This document shows positions 8,514 to 15,769 of a stretch of DNA of 64,000 bases, piece after piece; the stretch's first letter is position 1; each line of letters begins with the position of its first letter. The stretch is from Chitinophaga sancti (GTDB lineage: Bacteria > Bacteroidota > Bacteroidia > Chitinophagales > Chitinophagaceae), in NCBI RefSeq assembly GCF_034424315.1, contig NZ_CP139972.1, positions 434,001-498,000 on the forward strand. Direction: 5' to 3'. Both the position numbers and the translations under genes were made by a program. The notes below the pieces were generated by a model. That model was not told where the DNA came from and ran no database searches. It saw only the letters and a list, made by a program, of their open reading frames with translations.

Positions 8514-8885
8514 ATGGAGCCTACACAAGCACACAATGAAAAAATCGCAAAACTGACGTTTGCTGCAGTCTATCCTGCTTATCTCACAAAAGTAGAGAAA
8601 AAAGGGCGTACTAAAGAAGAACTGGATCAGGTAATCACCTGGCTCACCGGCTTTGATCCTCAACAACAACAAAACCTCATAAAAGAAAAAGTCACCTTCG
8701 AAACCTTTTTTCAGCGGGCAACACTCCATCCCAATGCCAGCCTCATTACCGGTATGATCTGTGGATACCGCGTAGAGGAAATAGACAATCCATTAACTCG
8801 ACAGGTCCGGTATTTAGATAAGTTAGTAGATGAGCTGGCAAAAGGAAAGAAGATGGGAAAGATCTTACGCACTAATGCATCCTGA
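8514..8885 (+). CDS. DUF2200 family protein
   Basis: A 123-residue soluble protein matching DUF2200. It begins HNEKIAKLTFAAVYPAYLTKVEKKGRTKEELDQVI, continues with an ITWLTGFD segment and TFETFFQRATLHPNASLITGMICGYRVEEI, and ends in a helix with LVDELAKGKKMGKIL. Family length is about 110-125 residues, so this is complete. The function is not established; the small basic fold and restriction to single-domain proteins give no catalytic hint. Its last 14 bp overlap the 3' end of the convergent hydrolase gene (8872), with no room for a terminator, so antisense effects between the two mRNAs are possible. Confidence 0.85.
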   Translation: MEPTQAHNEKIAKLTFAAVYPAYLTKVEKKGRTKEELDQVITWLTGFDPQQQQNLIKEKVTFETFFQRATLHPNASLITGMICGYRVEEIDNPLTRQVRYLDKLVDELAKGKKMGKILRTNAS

Positions 8886-10260
8886 ATTTAATCCATTGAC
8901 TAATATCTTCCAGCACCTGTGGTGAAAAGGTTTGTTCAATCCCTGCATACTCTGAAGGGCTCCCCGTTTTACATTCCTGGAACAGGTGATTCAATTCCTT
9001 GTATTCCTTCACCGTTACATCTTTATTCCCTTTCAAGGCCTTCCTGATATAAGCCAGGTTCTCCTTTGGCGGCACCTGTAAATCCTTTTCTCCATTCAAT
9101 GCCAGTACAGGACAATGCACTTTCTGCAACGATGTGACCGGGTCATATTGCAGCAGGAACTTCAGCCATGGCCATGGCGTCATACATTCCTTTACCCGGG
9201 CTGCTACATACTGTTCTGTAGTGGTGCCTGCGGGTACTTCAGCCGGATGATCTGCTGCGTATTTATTAAAATAGGTAATCAGGTTATTTTTAATAATCGT
9301 GTCATTCTGATTGTTGACAATGATGTCAAACACACCTTTATTGATCGCCGTGGTTTTGGCAATTGTACTATCCGGTGCACCTTCTGCCCGTGCAATCAGT
9401 TCAGTTTGCAGTAACAGTAATTTATCACCCCTGATTCCAGTGCCAGCCAGCATGACAATAAACGCTACGTCTTTATTTTTTGCTGCTACGATGGGCGCAA
9501 TCAAGCCTCCTTCGCTATGGCCAATCAGTCCAATTTGTTTAATCTCCTTCCGTGTTTTCAGGTAAGCCACCGCACTCTCTACATCACTGGCAAAATCCAG
9601 GGTGGTAGCAGTTTTGAATGAACCCTCGGATTTTGCGAAACCACGGTCATCATATCTCAGTACTGCAATTCCCTGACGGGTCAGGTAGTCTGAAATAATG
9701 AGGAATGGCTTATGCCCCAGCAGTTCTTCATTCCTGTTCTGTGGTCCGCTACCTGTGATCAGTATGACAGCAGGATAGGTACCGTTTTGCTGTGGTAATG
9801 ATAAGGTACCAGCCAGCTTGATATGTGCGGAAGGATTCTCAAAACTAACTTCCTCAGTATAGTAGGGCAGGGGCAATACGGGTTCCTGCGGGTGTTTCAG
9901 ACGCTCGACAACACCTCTGTGAAAGGTTAATGGAAATGAACGCCCACTCTGTGTAAACGTGCCCGTTATACTATCGGTTTTATATTCACCGGTATAAGAT
10001 GCACCTATTCCCTTGCTTGTAAAACTTACAGCAGGTTCATGATAAATAAACTCACTGATCGGAATGTTGGCTGCACCCTGGTCAGGACTTGCCAGGTTTA
10101 CATTAAAACCCGTATCAGTTTTCTCTATATTCAGGGCGATATGCAATTGGAGCGGGCCTCCAATTTTAAGCAGTCCATTCCAGCTACCGGTAATGCTTTG
10201 GGCGAATCCGCTACCGGTCAGCAGCAGGGTTGTAATAGTTGTTATAATAGTCTTTTTCAT
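8872..10260 (-). CDS. Exported alpha/beta hydrolase with N-terminal beta domain
   Basis: A 462-residue protein with a signal peptide (MKKTIITTITTLLLTGSGFAQ). An N-terminal beta-rich domain of about 120 residues (GSWNGLLKI, SITGTFTQSGRSFPLTF) is common in Bacteroidota hydrolases. The alpha/beta hydrolase domain has the oxyanion loop ILITGSGPQ, the YDDRGFAKS motif and the nucleophile elbow GHSEGG. The catalytic Asp is probably in ALNGEKDLQVP and the His in ELNHLFQ. Likely a periplasmic esterase or peptidase-like hydrolase of unknown substrate. Its ATG overlaps the stop of the upstream HAAS gene by ATGA, so it is translationally coupled as the third gene of the PadR-HAAS operon. Its 3' end overlaps the DUF2200 gene. 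Confidence 0.9.
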   Translation of the reverse strand: MKKTIITTITTLLLTGSGFAQSITGSWNGLLKIGGPLQLHIALNIEKTDTGFNVNLASPDQGAANIPISEFIYHEPAVSFTSKGIGASYTGEYKTDSITGTFTQSGRSFPLTFHRGVVERLKHPQEPVLPLPYYTEEVSFENPSAHIKLAGTLSLPQQNGTYPAVILITGSGPQNRNEELLGHKPFLIISDYLTRQGIAVLRYDDRGFAKSEGSFKTATTLDFASDVESAVAYLKTRKEIKQIGLIGHSEGGLIAPIVAAKNKDVAFIVMLAGTGIRGDKLLLLQTELIARAEGAPDSTIAKTTAINKGVFDIIVNNQNDTIIKNNLITYFNKYAADHPAEVPAGTTTEQYVAARVKECMTPWPWLKFLLQYDPVTSLQKVHCPVLALNGEKDLQVPPKENLAYIRKALKGNKDVTVKEYKELNHLFQECKTGSPSEYAGIEQTFSPQVLEDISQWIKFRMH

Positions 10261-10835
10261 GGCTTTTTCTTTCTTATTGCTTTTAATATGGTGATGATAA
10301 GGAAGTATAAAAGGATACTTAAAATAATCACTAAGGGGATAAAGAAATTACCTGCTATTTCATGAATGCCTGCAGGGTTATTGTGAACAATTCCGAAAAA
10401 GAAAGTATATGGACCCACCCAAAGACCGGTTTTAGCAGGCATGATCAGTTTCATCACAATCAATACCGGGAATGTCACCAGCATCACAGTCATAATGGCA
10501 AGCAATACATACGCCACTCCGTTTCTAAGGTTTAGAAACAATGCCTGGAACAGGTGCTTGATATTATAGGTCTTGATGGCCTGATCTATTTTCTTACTGG
10601 CCACTACTTCTTTGAGCGTTATCTCTGGATCACCTAACCTGTCTAGTATATTCAACAGGCCTGTCATCTCATCCCCGTGATGATCATTTATAAACTCATA
10701 GATATAGCTGTTGATCTCCATCAGGCATTCCTCCTGGTCTTGTTCAGAAAGGATCTTTACCACCCGCTTACAACGCGCTATATAGTTATTGTACACCCGC
10801 TGGCTGGCAGGGTCTTTAAATTCAATTGCTTTCAT
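10257..10835 (-). CDS. HAAS/DUF1700-like membrane protein
   Basis: A 192-residue protein with an N-terminal cytoplasmic helical domain of about 85 residues (ILSEQDQEECLMEINSYI, LNILDRLGDPEITLKE). This matches the HAAS/DUF1700 domain that pairs with PadR regulators. It is followed by three or four hydrophobic segments (VAYVLLAIMTVMLVTFPVLIV; FFFGIVHN; FIPLVIILSILLYFLIITIL). It lies 6 bp after the PadR stop, and its own stop overlaps the start of the hydrolase (ATGA). In known PadR-HAAS pairs the membrane protein is thought to sense the envelope or regulate the PadR-controlled cargo. Here the cargo would be the hydrolase; that is inference from family context. Confidence 0.8.
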   Translation of the reverse strand: MKAIEFKDPASQRVYNNYIARCKRVVKILSEQDQEECLMEINSYIYEFINDHHGDEMTGLLNILDRLGDPEITLKEVVASKKIDQAIKTYNIKHLFQALFLNLRNGVAYVLLAIMTVMLVTFPVLIVMKLIMPAKTGLWVGPYTFFFGIVHNNPAGIHEIAGNFFIPLVIILSILLYFLIITILKAIRKKKP

Positions 10836-10841
10836 GCAAAT

Positions 10842-11159
10842 TTATTTTGTCAGGTTTTCATCTATAGATTTCTTCATCTCCGCCAGGTTCGCCCTGCCAT
10901 GATCCGATATGTAATAGTACTTGCGGGGGATCCCCGTCGGCTGTTCTATCCATTTCGAAACCAGTAATTCCTCTTTTTGTAAACGGGTTAAAAGAGGATA
11001 CATGGTACTTTCGGTGACCTCCGTGTTGAAATCATCTTTCAGATGTTGTATTAATTCGTAACCATACCGTTCCTGGCCCTCGAGCGCCCTGAGAACGAAG
11101 TATGGCAACAAGCCTTTTTTCAATTGGGTTTCCCAATTTTTTAAGAATTCGTTTTTCAC
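10842..11159 (-). CDS. PadR-family transcriptional regulator
   Basis: A 105-residue winged-helix repressor of the PadR family. ALEGQERYGYELIQHL forms the first helices, TESTMYPLLTRLQKEELL the recognition helix and wing, and PRKYYYISDHGR the wing strand. It is a short subfamily-1 type with a brief C-terminal helix. The start is GTG at 11159: a perfect -7 element lies only 5 nt upstream (11165-11172), so the mRNA is predicted to be leaderless and no upstream start is possible. It heads the operon with the HAAS membrane protein and the exported hydrolase. PadR proteins usually repress their own promoter, and a palindrome at 11194-11206 is a candidate operator. Confidence 0.92.
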   Translation of the reverse strand: MKNEFLKNWETQLKKGLLPYFVLRALEGQERYGYELIQHLKDDFNTEVTESTMYPLLTRLQKEELLVSKWIEQPTGIPRKYYYISDHGRANLAEMKKSIDENLTK

Positions 11160-11164
11160 AGGAG

Positions 11165-11206
11165 CAAATATATAGCATTAGGATGTACTATGCAATACGA
11201 TGTATT
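11165..11206 (-). promoter_or_regulatory. PadR operon promoter with palindromic operator candidate
   Basis: On the minus strand, TTG (11193-11195), a 20-nt spacer and TATATTTG (11165-11172) make a complete Bacteroidota promoter. The palindrome AATAC-GAT-GTATT (11194-11206) overlaps the -33 element, a position suited to autorepression by PadR. The -7 element ends 5 nt before the GTG start, predicting a leaderless mRNA. Confidence 0.7.
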
Positions 11207-11363
11207 ATTAAATTTCACAAATGACTGGTTATCAATAATAAATATTTTTCGCCTTTCGACTAAGTAGAACTACCTGGTTATGTAATTAAGTTCTTTCCCG
11301 CTTGGCACTTCTTAAAACTTTACCTTTTTTTGTGATATCAAATCTCCTTCCACTAAATCAAAA

Positions 11364-12197
11364 ATGGAAATAATGCTACCACCAAATCCGGGGAGTACAC
11401 CTGTTGGAACTGTACTTATGTATGCCGGCGCCACAAGCGGGTCCAGTATTTTAAACCGCCATGCTGCAGGCTGGATTATCTGCGATGGATCTACCTATCC
11501 CTTTACCCAATTTCCTGACCTGTACAAAGTAATTGGCCATACTTATGGCGGAAATGAAGAGGTGTTTGCTGTTCCTTCTTACCAGGGCTTGTTTCTTCGC
11601 GGTATAGATGCAATGGCTGGCCCTGGCAAAGAAGCGGGTCAACCCACAGCGCCAGGGGCCGATCTTCCCCTCAGTGGTAACACCGGCGGTAGTGCAAGCC
11701 CCCTGCAAATGGACGATTTCGCTGCTCACATGCATGCTTATGGTTATTATAATAAGTATAGGGAAAGCATTCACAGCCTGTCTCACAAAAGCCTGAGCGG
11801 TTCGCAGCAAAACGAATTTAATTCCCCTGTTGACAATGAAACAAGGCCGGTGCATCAGCGTGTAAACTACATCATTAAAGCGGTGGCTTCGCCGGGTGCA
11901 GTGCCTGTAGGTGCTGTTGTGCCTTATTCGGGGGATATTAAAAATGAAGGAAACTTCCGGGCGGCCGGCTGGTTGCCATGTATAGGCACTAACCTGAAAA
12001 TAAGGGATTACACCAACTTGTTCCAGGCTATTTCCAATTTCTATGGCGCGGAAGATGAGCATTCTTTTCGCCTTCCGGATTTCCGCGGACAATTCATTCG
12101 TGGCGTGCAGGGAGAAGTGCCTTCCTCTGACAACTCCAATGCCCTGAACGAGACAAGACCCAATAATATCAATGTCAATTACCTGATCAAATGCTGA
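11364..12197 (+). CDS. Phage tail-collar domain protein (MdpB-like), two collar domains
   Basis: A 277-residue protein with two phage tail-collar domains. The first (about residues 10-90) has GWIICDGSTYPFTQFPDLYKVIG and LFLRGID. The second (about 175-265) has GWLPCIG, YTNLFQAISNFYG and FRLPDFRGQFIRGV. This arrangement, with a glycine-rich stretch between, is seen in microcystin-dependent-protein (MdpB)-like and phage-tail-fibre-like proteins found outside prophages in Bacteroidota. No signal peptide and no other tail genes are present nearby, so it is not part of a complete phage or contractile injection system. A near-consensus promoter (TTG at 11302, TACCTTTT at 11321) lies upstream. Role unknown: possibly a receptor-binding or trimeric adhesin tip. 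Confidence 0.82.
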   Translation: MEIMLPPNPGSTPVGTVLMYAGATSGSSILNRHAAGWIICDGSTYPFTQFPDLYKVIGHTYGGNEEVFAVPSYQGLFLRGIDAMAGPGKEAGQPTAPGADLPLSGNTGGSASPLQMDDFAAHMHAYGYYNKYRESIHSLSHKSLSGSQQNEFNSPVDNETRPVHQRVNYIIKAVASPGAVPVGAVVPYSGDIKNEGNFRAAGWLPCIGTNLKIRDYTNLFQAISNFYGAEDEHSFRLPDFRGQFIRGVQGEVPSSDNSNALNETRPNNINVNYLIKC

Positions 12198-12219
12198 ATT
12201 CCCTCAAAAAAGGCAATCC

Positions 12220-12495
12220 GTGTCTAAGTTATTTCCAATCGGAAAGTCACTTCCATATAGCGGCGGTGATAGCCAGCAGCAAAAAGAGCATGGAACCGTA
12301 TCTAATCCATCGGATGCTAATCAGGGTACTGCTACAACCAGTACGCCTATTGGTAATATTGTGCTCAGTTTTAACTTTGATACTGGTCAGGCACCGGTAG
12401 CTTATACAATTGAAAAGAAGCCATTTATCGAATCCGGGATGGTATTGAAGACGCGATCAACGGTTGTAAGAAAGAGCTGCATAATTGATCTTTGA
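12220..12495 (+). CDS. Small hypothetical protein after the collar gene
   Basis: A 91-residue frame starting 22 bp after the collar protein. The N-terminal half is rich in Ser, Gly, Thr and Gln (SGGDSQQQKEHG, ATTSTPIG). The middle (IGNIVLSFNFDTGQAPVAYTIEKKPF) looks like beta structure, and the end is basic. No signal peptide, membrane segment or recognised domain. It may be a small partner of the collar protein, or the remnant of a longer gene since the end looks abrupt. A competing frame (12191-12400), whose start overlaps the collar stop, looks less protein-like. I cannot assign a function. Confidence 0.4.
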   Translation: MSKLFPIGKSLPYSGGDSQQQKEHGTVSNPSDANQGTATTSTPIGNIVLSFNFDTGQAPVAYTIEKKPFIESGMVLKTRSTVVRKSCIIDL

Positions 12496-12524
12496 CAAGA
12501 AATTGAATCCTTGGCCTGTACGGG

Positions 12525-12554
12525 TTTGAAACGCGCGCTCTTTTTAGTATTTTG
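12525..12554 (+). promoter_or_regulatory. Promoter of the HAD phosphatase gene
   Basis: TTTG at 12525-12528, a 19-nt spacer, and TATTTTG at 12548-12554 (one base shorter than TAnnTTTG). It lies 15 nt before the ATG at 12570 and shows that the TTG at 12552 is promoter, not start codon. Confidence 0.5.
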
Positions 12555-12569
12555 TGCGTTCAAGAGCTA

Positions 12570-13274
12570 ATGATTATGATAAATAAAGTCAAAGTAATTG
12601 CGTTTGATGCGGATGATACTTTATGGATCTGTGAGCCATATTTCCAGGAACTAAACGCGCAGTTCTTACATATGATGGCCGATTTTATTCCCCCGCAATT
12701 AGCTGCCCGGGAATTGCATCAAACCGTTGGCGAAAACATGGCTTTGTATGGATATGGAATCAAGCCCTATTCGTTGTCAATGATTGAAACGGTCATACGA
12801 ATAACCGGGGAAGAGCGCTCCGGTAAATACGTGAAGAAGGTGATTGAACTGGCACAGGAAATGCTGGCCAAGCCGATAGAATTGCTGGAGGATGTAGAAC
12901 TGGTACTGCAGTCTTTACGAACTGATTATCGTATTGCTATTGCTACAAAAGGAGACCTGCTGGATCAGGAAAGGAAATTGAAAAACTCAGGGCTTGAACA
13001 TCTGTTTCATCACATTGAAATAATGAGTGAGAAGCATGAGGATGATTATAGCAGGATGATCAAAAGACTAGGTATAGCGCCGGATGAATTCCTGATGCTG
13101 GGCAATTCACTGAAGTCGGATATTATTCCTGTACTTTCATTAGGAGCGCATGCAATACATATTCCTTATTATGTAACATGGGAGTTTGAACGGGTAGAGG
13201 AAGATGTGATCCATCCCAATTTGAAAACACTAACTTCGATCAAAGAAGTATTACCAATGTTAAAAAGGAATTGA
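12570..13274 (+). CDS. HAD-superfamily hydrolase (phosphatase-like)
   Basis: A haloacid-dehalogenase-fold hydrolase of about 234 residues. Motif I is AFDADDTLW (nucleophile and acid/base Asp). A helical cap follows, then motif II IATKGD, a motif III Lys around EKHEDDY, and motif IV GNSLKSDI. All catalytic residues are present, so it should be an active cytoplasmic phosphatase of the phosphoglycolate-phosphatase-like group; the substrate is unknown. I chose ATG 12570 over an upstream TTG because of the promoter. The stop codon lies inside a strong terminator stem. A truncated, degenerate paralogue is present at 19266-19652, about 6 kb away. Confidence 0.9.
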   Translation: MIMINKVKVIAFDADDTLWICEPYFQELNAQFLHMMADFIPPQLAARELHQTVGENMALYGYGIKPYSLSMIETVIRITGEERSGKYVKKVIELAQEMLAKPIELLEDVELVLQSLRTDYRIAIATKGDLLDQERKLKNSGLEHLFHHIEIMSEKHEDDYSRMIKRLGIAPDEFLMLGNSLKSDIIPVLSLGAHAIHIPYYVTWEFERVEEDVIHPNLKTLTSIKEVLPMLKRN

Positions 13275-13296
13275 GCCATCGCTCAATTCCTTTTTT
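13262..13296 (+). terminator. Intrinsic terminator overlapping the HAD stop codon
   Basis: A perfect 15-bp stem (AAAAAGGAATTGAGC at 13262-13276, complement at 13281-13295) with a 4-nt CATC loop and a T-run. The HAD stop codon is within the 5' arm. Confidence 0.9.
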
Positions 13297-13520
13297 GTTT
13301 TCTTTATTTGCTGGCTGTAGCGTTACAGGGCGCATTATATTCAGGAAAATCTGTGTAACCATATCGGCCGGCGTTGCTAACGCCTTGCCTAATTCACCAT
13401 TGATCAGCTTACCCATTGCACCTTTGTCCTGTGCTGATCGTAAGTACCCAGCTGTTCTGCCACAGCAAGACAATCGCACACCAGTTTCTTATTGTCAGCA
13501 GCAGAGAGTTCTCGGCTTAT
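13297..13520 (-). pseudogene. Possible frameshifted gene remnant
   Basis: Between the HAD terminator and the secreted protein there is no intact gene. On the minus strand two adjacent frames together give a plausible protein fragment. One contains LSAADNKKLVCDCLAVAEQLGTY; after a frame change near 13420 the other continues GKLINGELGKALATPADMVTQIFLNIMRPV. The joined text reads like a helical C-terminal part of some protein, but I do not recognise the family, and there is no start codon upstream. It is a weak call from reading frames only. Confidence 0.22.
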
Positions 13521-13584
13521 TACTTCTTTTCTTTACCAGGATATACGGGGTGTCGATATTTCATCGGCATCGCTGGTAGTATTC

Positions 13585-14079
13585 CTATTGTACAAATGTA
13601 TTTACAGGAGTATAGAGGGGAGAGTAGCCATAATAGTTGCTTCTGCTTACACTGATGCTACCGGAAATGGAGAATGTTCTGTCATTGCTGATGTACATAA
13701 CACCGATCTGTGCTGCCGGATTGATACCAAAATTGGTATTGTTGCCGCGTAGGGGGCCATAGCTTTTGCCGGTTGCAGGCTGGGCAAGAAAGATGCTGTT
13801 GGAGTGAAAAAGAGTGGGGGTAGCAGAAACATTTCCAAAGGCAAAGAGGTTATTCGTGAGCTGACGGTTTAGCTGCAGGGCCAAAGGTGCGGACAAAAAG
13901 CTGCCGCCTCCTCCTTTAAATGCCACAAAACCGGTGGAAATTCCGCTGTATTTGGTTACAAACCATTTGTTAGAGCGATGGGTCGTGTCATTTGCGTGAT
14001 TGAACAGGGAAGGCCCCTGTTGCGCTTTCGTTGCAAGGGCAAACACTAAGATCGCGATAAAAAGGCTGGTTCGTTTCAT
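13585..14079 (-). CDS. Small secreted or outer-membrane beta protein, unknown function
   Basis: A 164-residue protein with a clear signal peptide (MKRTSLFIAILVFALATKAQ). The mature part is rich in Gly, Ser, Asn and aromatic residues in alternating patterns (GISTGFVAFKGGGGSFLSAPLALQLNRQL; TFSISGSISVSRSNYYGYSP), as in small outer-membrane or cell-surface beta proteins. The last strand-like segment is followed by a short Tyr/Pro-rich tail. No lipobox cysteine, no metal motif, no recognised domain. It is isolated between a remnant region and the divergent small gene at 14230; no clear promoter match upstream. Confidence 0.7.
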   Translation of the reverse strand: MKRTSLFIAILVFALATKAQQGPSLFNHANDTTHRSNKWFVTKYSGISTGFVAFKGGGGSFLSAPLALQLNRQLTNNLFAFGNVSATPTLFHSNSIFLAQPATGKSYGPLRGNNTNFGINPAAQIGVMYISNDRTFSISGSISVSRSNYYGYSPLYTPVNTFVQ

Positions 14080-14217
14080 ACTATGAAGGTAACTATCCTT
14101 TTTATAATAAAATCATAAAAAAGGGATGAATCATAGGTAAAATGAGGTTCCTGGGAATCGCTTGAAAAAATTTGCGCTATCAGGAACCGAATAAAAAGTA
14201 GGGCCGGGGCAATTATA

Positions 14218-14225
14218 TACATTTG
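14218..14225 (+). promoter_or_regulatory. -7 element 4 nt before a start codon (leaderless mRNA predicted)
   Basis: TACATTTG is a perfect TAnnTTTG match ending only 4 nt before the ATG at 14230, so transcription should start at or within a base or two of the start codon. No good -33 TTG is visible. Confidence 0.55.
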
Positions 14226-14229
14226 CAGT

Positions 14230-14454
14230 ATGGAAGATTATGTAATTATCGTGAATCGTATTGAAGACCTGCAGTTAACGCAGGACAAAGATGAACTGGT
14301 ACGGATCCTGGACAGGGCCAGGCGGACCATTGTAGGTGGTATGGATGTGATCCTAGTGAGGCAGAACAGGAACGGGCAGCAGGAGAAGTTTCAGACTATT
14401 TCCAATGAACAGGATTTTGAGGATTACCGGAAACAGGTGTTGCGGTTTTTGTGA
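14230..14454 (+). CDS. Small conserved-looking cytoplasmic protein, unknown function
   Basis: A 74-residue protein with strand-helix-strand-helix character. It starts MEDYVIIVNRIEDLQL, then a charged helix (TQDKDELVRILDRARRT), a strand (GGMDVILVRQN) and a last helix (EQDFEDYRKQVLRFL). No signal peptide or known motif. The start is fixed by a perfect -7 element 4 nt upstream, since the next Met is 37 codons in. Codon use and the promoter support a real gene. I do not recognise the family. Confidence 0.65.
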   Translation: MEDYVIIVNRIEDLQLTQDKDELVRILDRARRTIVGGMDVILVRQNRNGQQEKFQTISNEQDFEDYRKQVLRFL

Positions 14455-14543
14455 AAAAACATTCCGAATGCGGAATTAACTACTTCTTAATCCACAGTAT
14501 ACTATTTGGAAAATCTTTGCGTGCAAGATCATTGTTAGGTATC

Positions 14544-15241
14544 AAAAAGTGGGCAAAGTTTCTTATAAGTGAGCAACTTGCTGTAGCCGGATTTCACATT
14601 ATTATAGTCTAAATGAAATCGCATTACATTTAATCTAAAAACCATGATCAGACACGCAGCTATAGAAGACCTGCCAGCTATTAGAAAGTGGGCAAAGTTC
14701 CTTGTAAGTGAGCAACCTGCTGTTGCCGGATTTCACATTATTATAGTCTAAATGAAATCGCATTACATTTAATCTAAAAACCATGATCAGACACGCAGCT
14801 ATAGAAGACTTGCCAGCTATTAAAAAATGGGCAAAGCTCCTTATAAGTGAGCAACCTGCTGTTGCCGGATTTCACATTATTATAGTCTAAAAGAAATCGC
14901 ATTACATTTAATCTAAAAACCATGATCAGACACGCAGTTATAGAAGACCTGCCAGCTATTAAAAAATGGGCAAAGCTCCTTATAAGTGAGCAACCTGCTG
15001 TTGCCGGATTTCACATTATTATAGTCTAAAAGAAATCGCATTACATTTAATCTAAAAACCATGATCAGACACGCAGCTATAGAAGACTTGCCAGCTATTA
15101 AAAAGTGGGCAAAGCTCCTTATAAGTGAGCAACCTGCTGTTGCCGGATTTCACATTATTATAGTCTAAAAGAAATCGCATTACATTTAATCTAAAAACCA
15201 TGATCAGACACGCAGTTATAGAAGACTTGCCAGCTATTAAA
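14544..15241 (+). repeat. Five tandem 139-bp units carrying the GNAT start region
   Basis: Five consecutive units with an exact 139-bp period and only a few substitutions. The start codon of each recurs at 14644, 14783, 14922, 15061 and 15200. Each unit holds about 100 bp of upstream sequence and the first 13-14 codons of the GNAT gene; the last ATG is the true gene start. The four upstream copies each encode a 35-codon mini-ORF (starting MIRHAAIEDLPAI) that ends at a TAA. The junction sequences share a short A-run, suggesting duplication by slippage at microhomology. Because 139 is not a multiple of three, units are out of frame with each other. Confidence 0.95.
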
Positions 15242-15724
15242 GACATTTGGAATTATTATATCCTGAATACGACCTACAATTATGACTACGAGCCAAAATC
15301 ACTGGAATTCTTAGAAGAATGGTTTCATAAGAAGGCAACACTGAACCTGCCGGTCTTCGTTGTGGAAGAAGAAGGAAGGCTGGTAGGATACGGTGCTTAT
15401 AGCCAGTTCCGGGAGCGCAATGCATATGCGCATTCTGCGGAGCATGGACTTTATTTTCATCCGGATTTTCATGGCAAAGGCCTGGGAAGGGAATTATTAA
15501 ATACACTCCTGGCAGACGGGAAAGAGAGAGGTTTTCACACTTTTATAGCAGTCATTGACTCCTCTAATGAAGGCAGTGTAATCTTTCATGAAAAGATGGG
15601 TTTTGAAAAAATAGGGCAGATAAAAGAAGTGGGTCGTAAGAATGGACAATGGTTAAATCTTGTCTTATTACAAAAGATAATTACCGGGTCGTTTATTATT
15701 CCCAATGAAGCAATTATTCACTAA
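15200..15724 (+). CDS. GNAT N-acetyltransferase, phosphinothricin/methionine-sulfone type
   Basis: A 174-residue GNAT acetyltransferase. It starts IRHAVIEDLPAIKDIWNYYI, includes VFVVEEEGRLVGYGAYSQFR, and has the acetyl-CoA motif YFHPDFHGKGLGREL (motif A, Q/RxxGxG/A type) and the motif B segment NEGSVIFHEKMGFEKIGQIKEVG. The YN-rich N-terminus and the motif order match the Pat/Bar/YwnH-type enzymes that acetylate phosphinothricin, methionine sulfone or sulfoximine. Exact substrate is not certain. The start is the last of five tandemly repeated start regions, so four decoy starts precede it. It is followed by the TonB receptor with its own promoter. Confidence 0.88.
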   Translation: MIRHAVIEDLPAIKDIWNYYILNTTYNYDYEPKSLEFLEEWFHKKATLNLPVFVVEEEGRLVGYGAYSQFRERNAYAHSAEHGLYFHPDFHGKGLGRELLNTLLADGKERGFHTFIAVIDSSNEGSVIFHEKMGFEKIGQIKEVGRKNGQWLNLVLLQKIITGSFIIPNEAIIH

Positions 15725-15736
15725 TTTTTTTTACTG

Positions 15737-15744
15737 TACCTTTG
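15737..15744 (+). promoter_or_regulatory. -7 promoter element for the TonB receptor gene
   Basis: TACCTTTG, a perfect TAnnTTTG match, 25 nt before the ATG at 15770. The short leader leaves no room for a cobalamin riboswitch despite the BtuB-like product. Confidence 0.55.
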
Positions 15745-15769
15745 CCGGCCAATCAGTAAACCATACCTA

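Noticed and set aside
11364..12495. Prophage or contractile injection system
   Set aside because: Only a collar-domain protein is present; no structural, packaging or integrase gene nearby.
14544..15241. CRISPR array
   Set aside because: The 139-bp units are contiguous without unique spacers and contain a gene start; no cas genes.
15725..15769. Cobalamin riboswitch upstream of the BtuB-like receptor
   Set aside because: The leader after the -7 element is only about 20 nt, too short for the aptamer.
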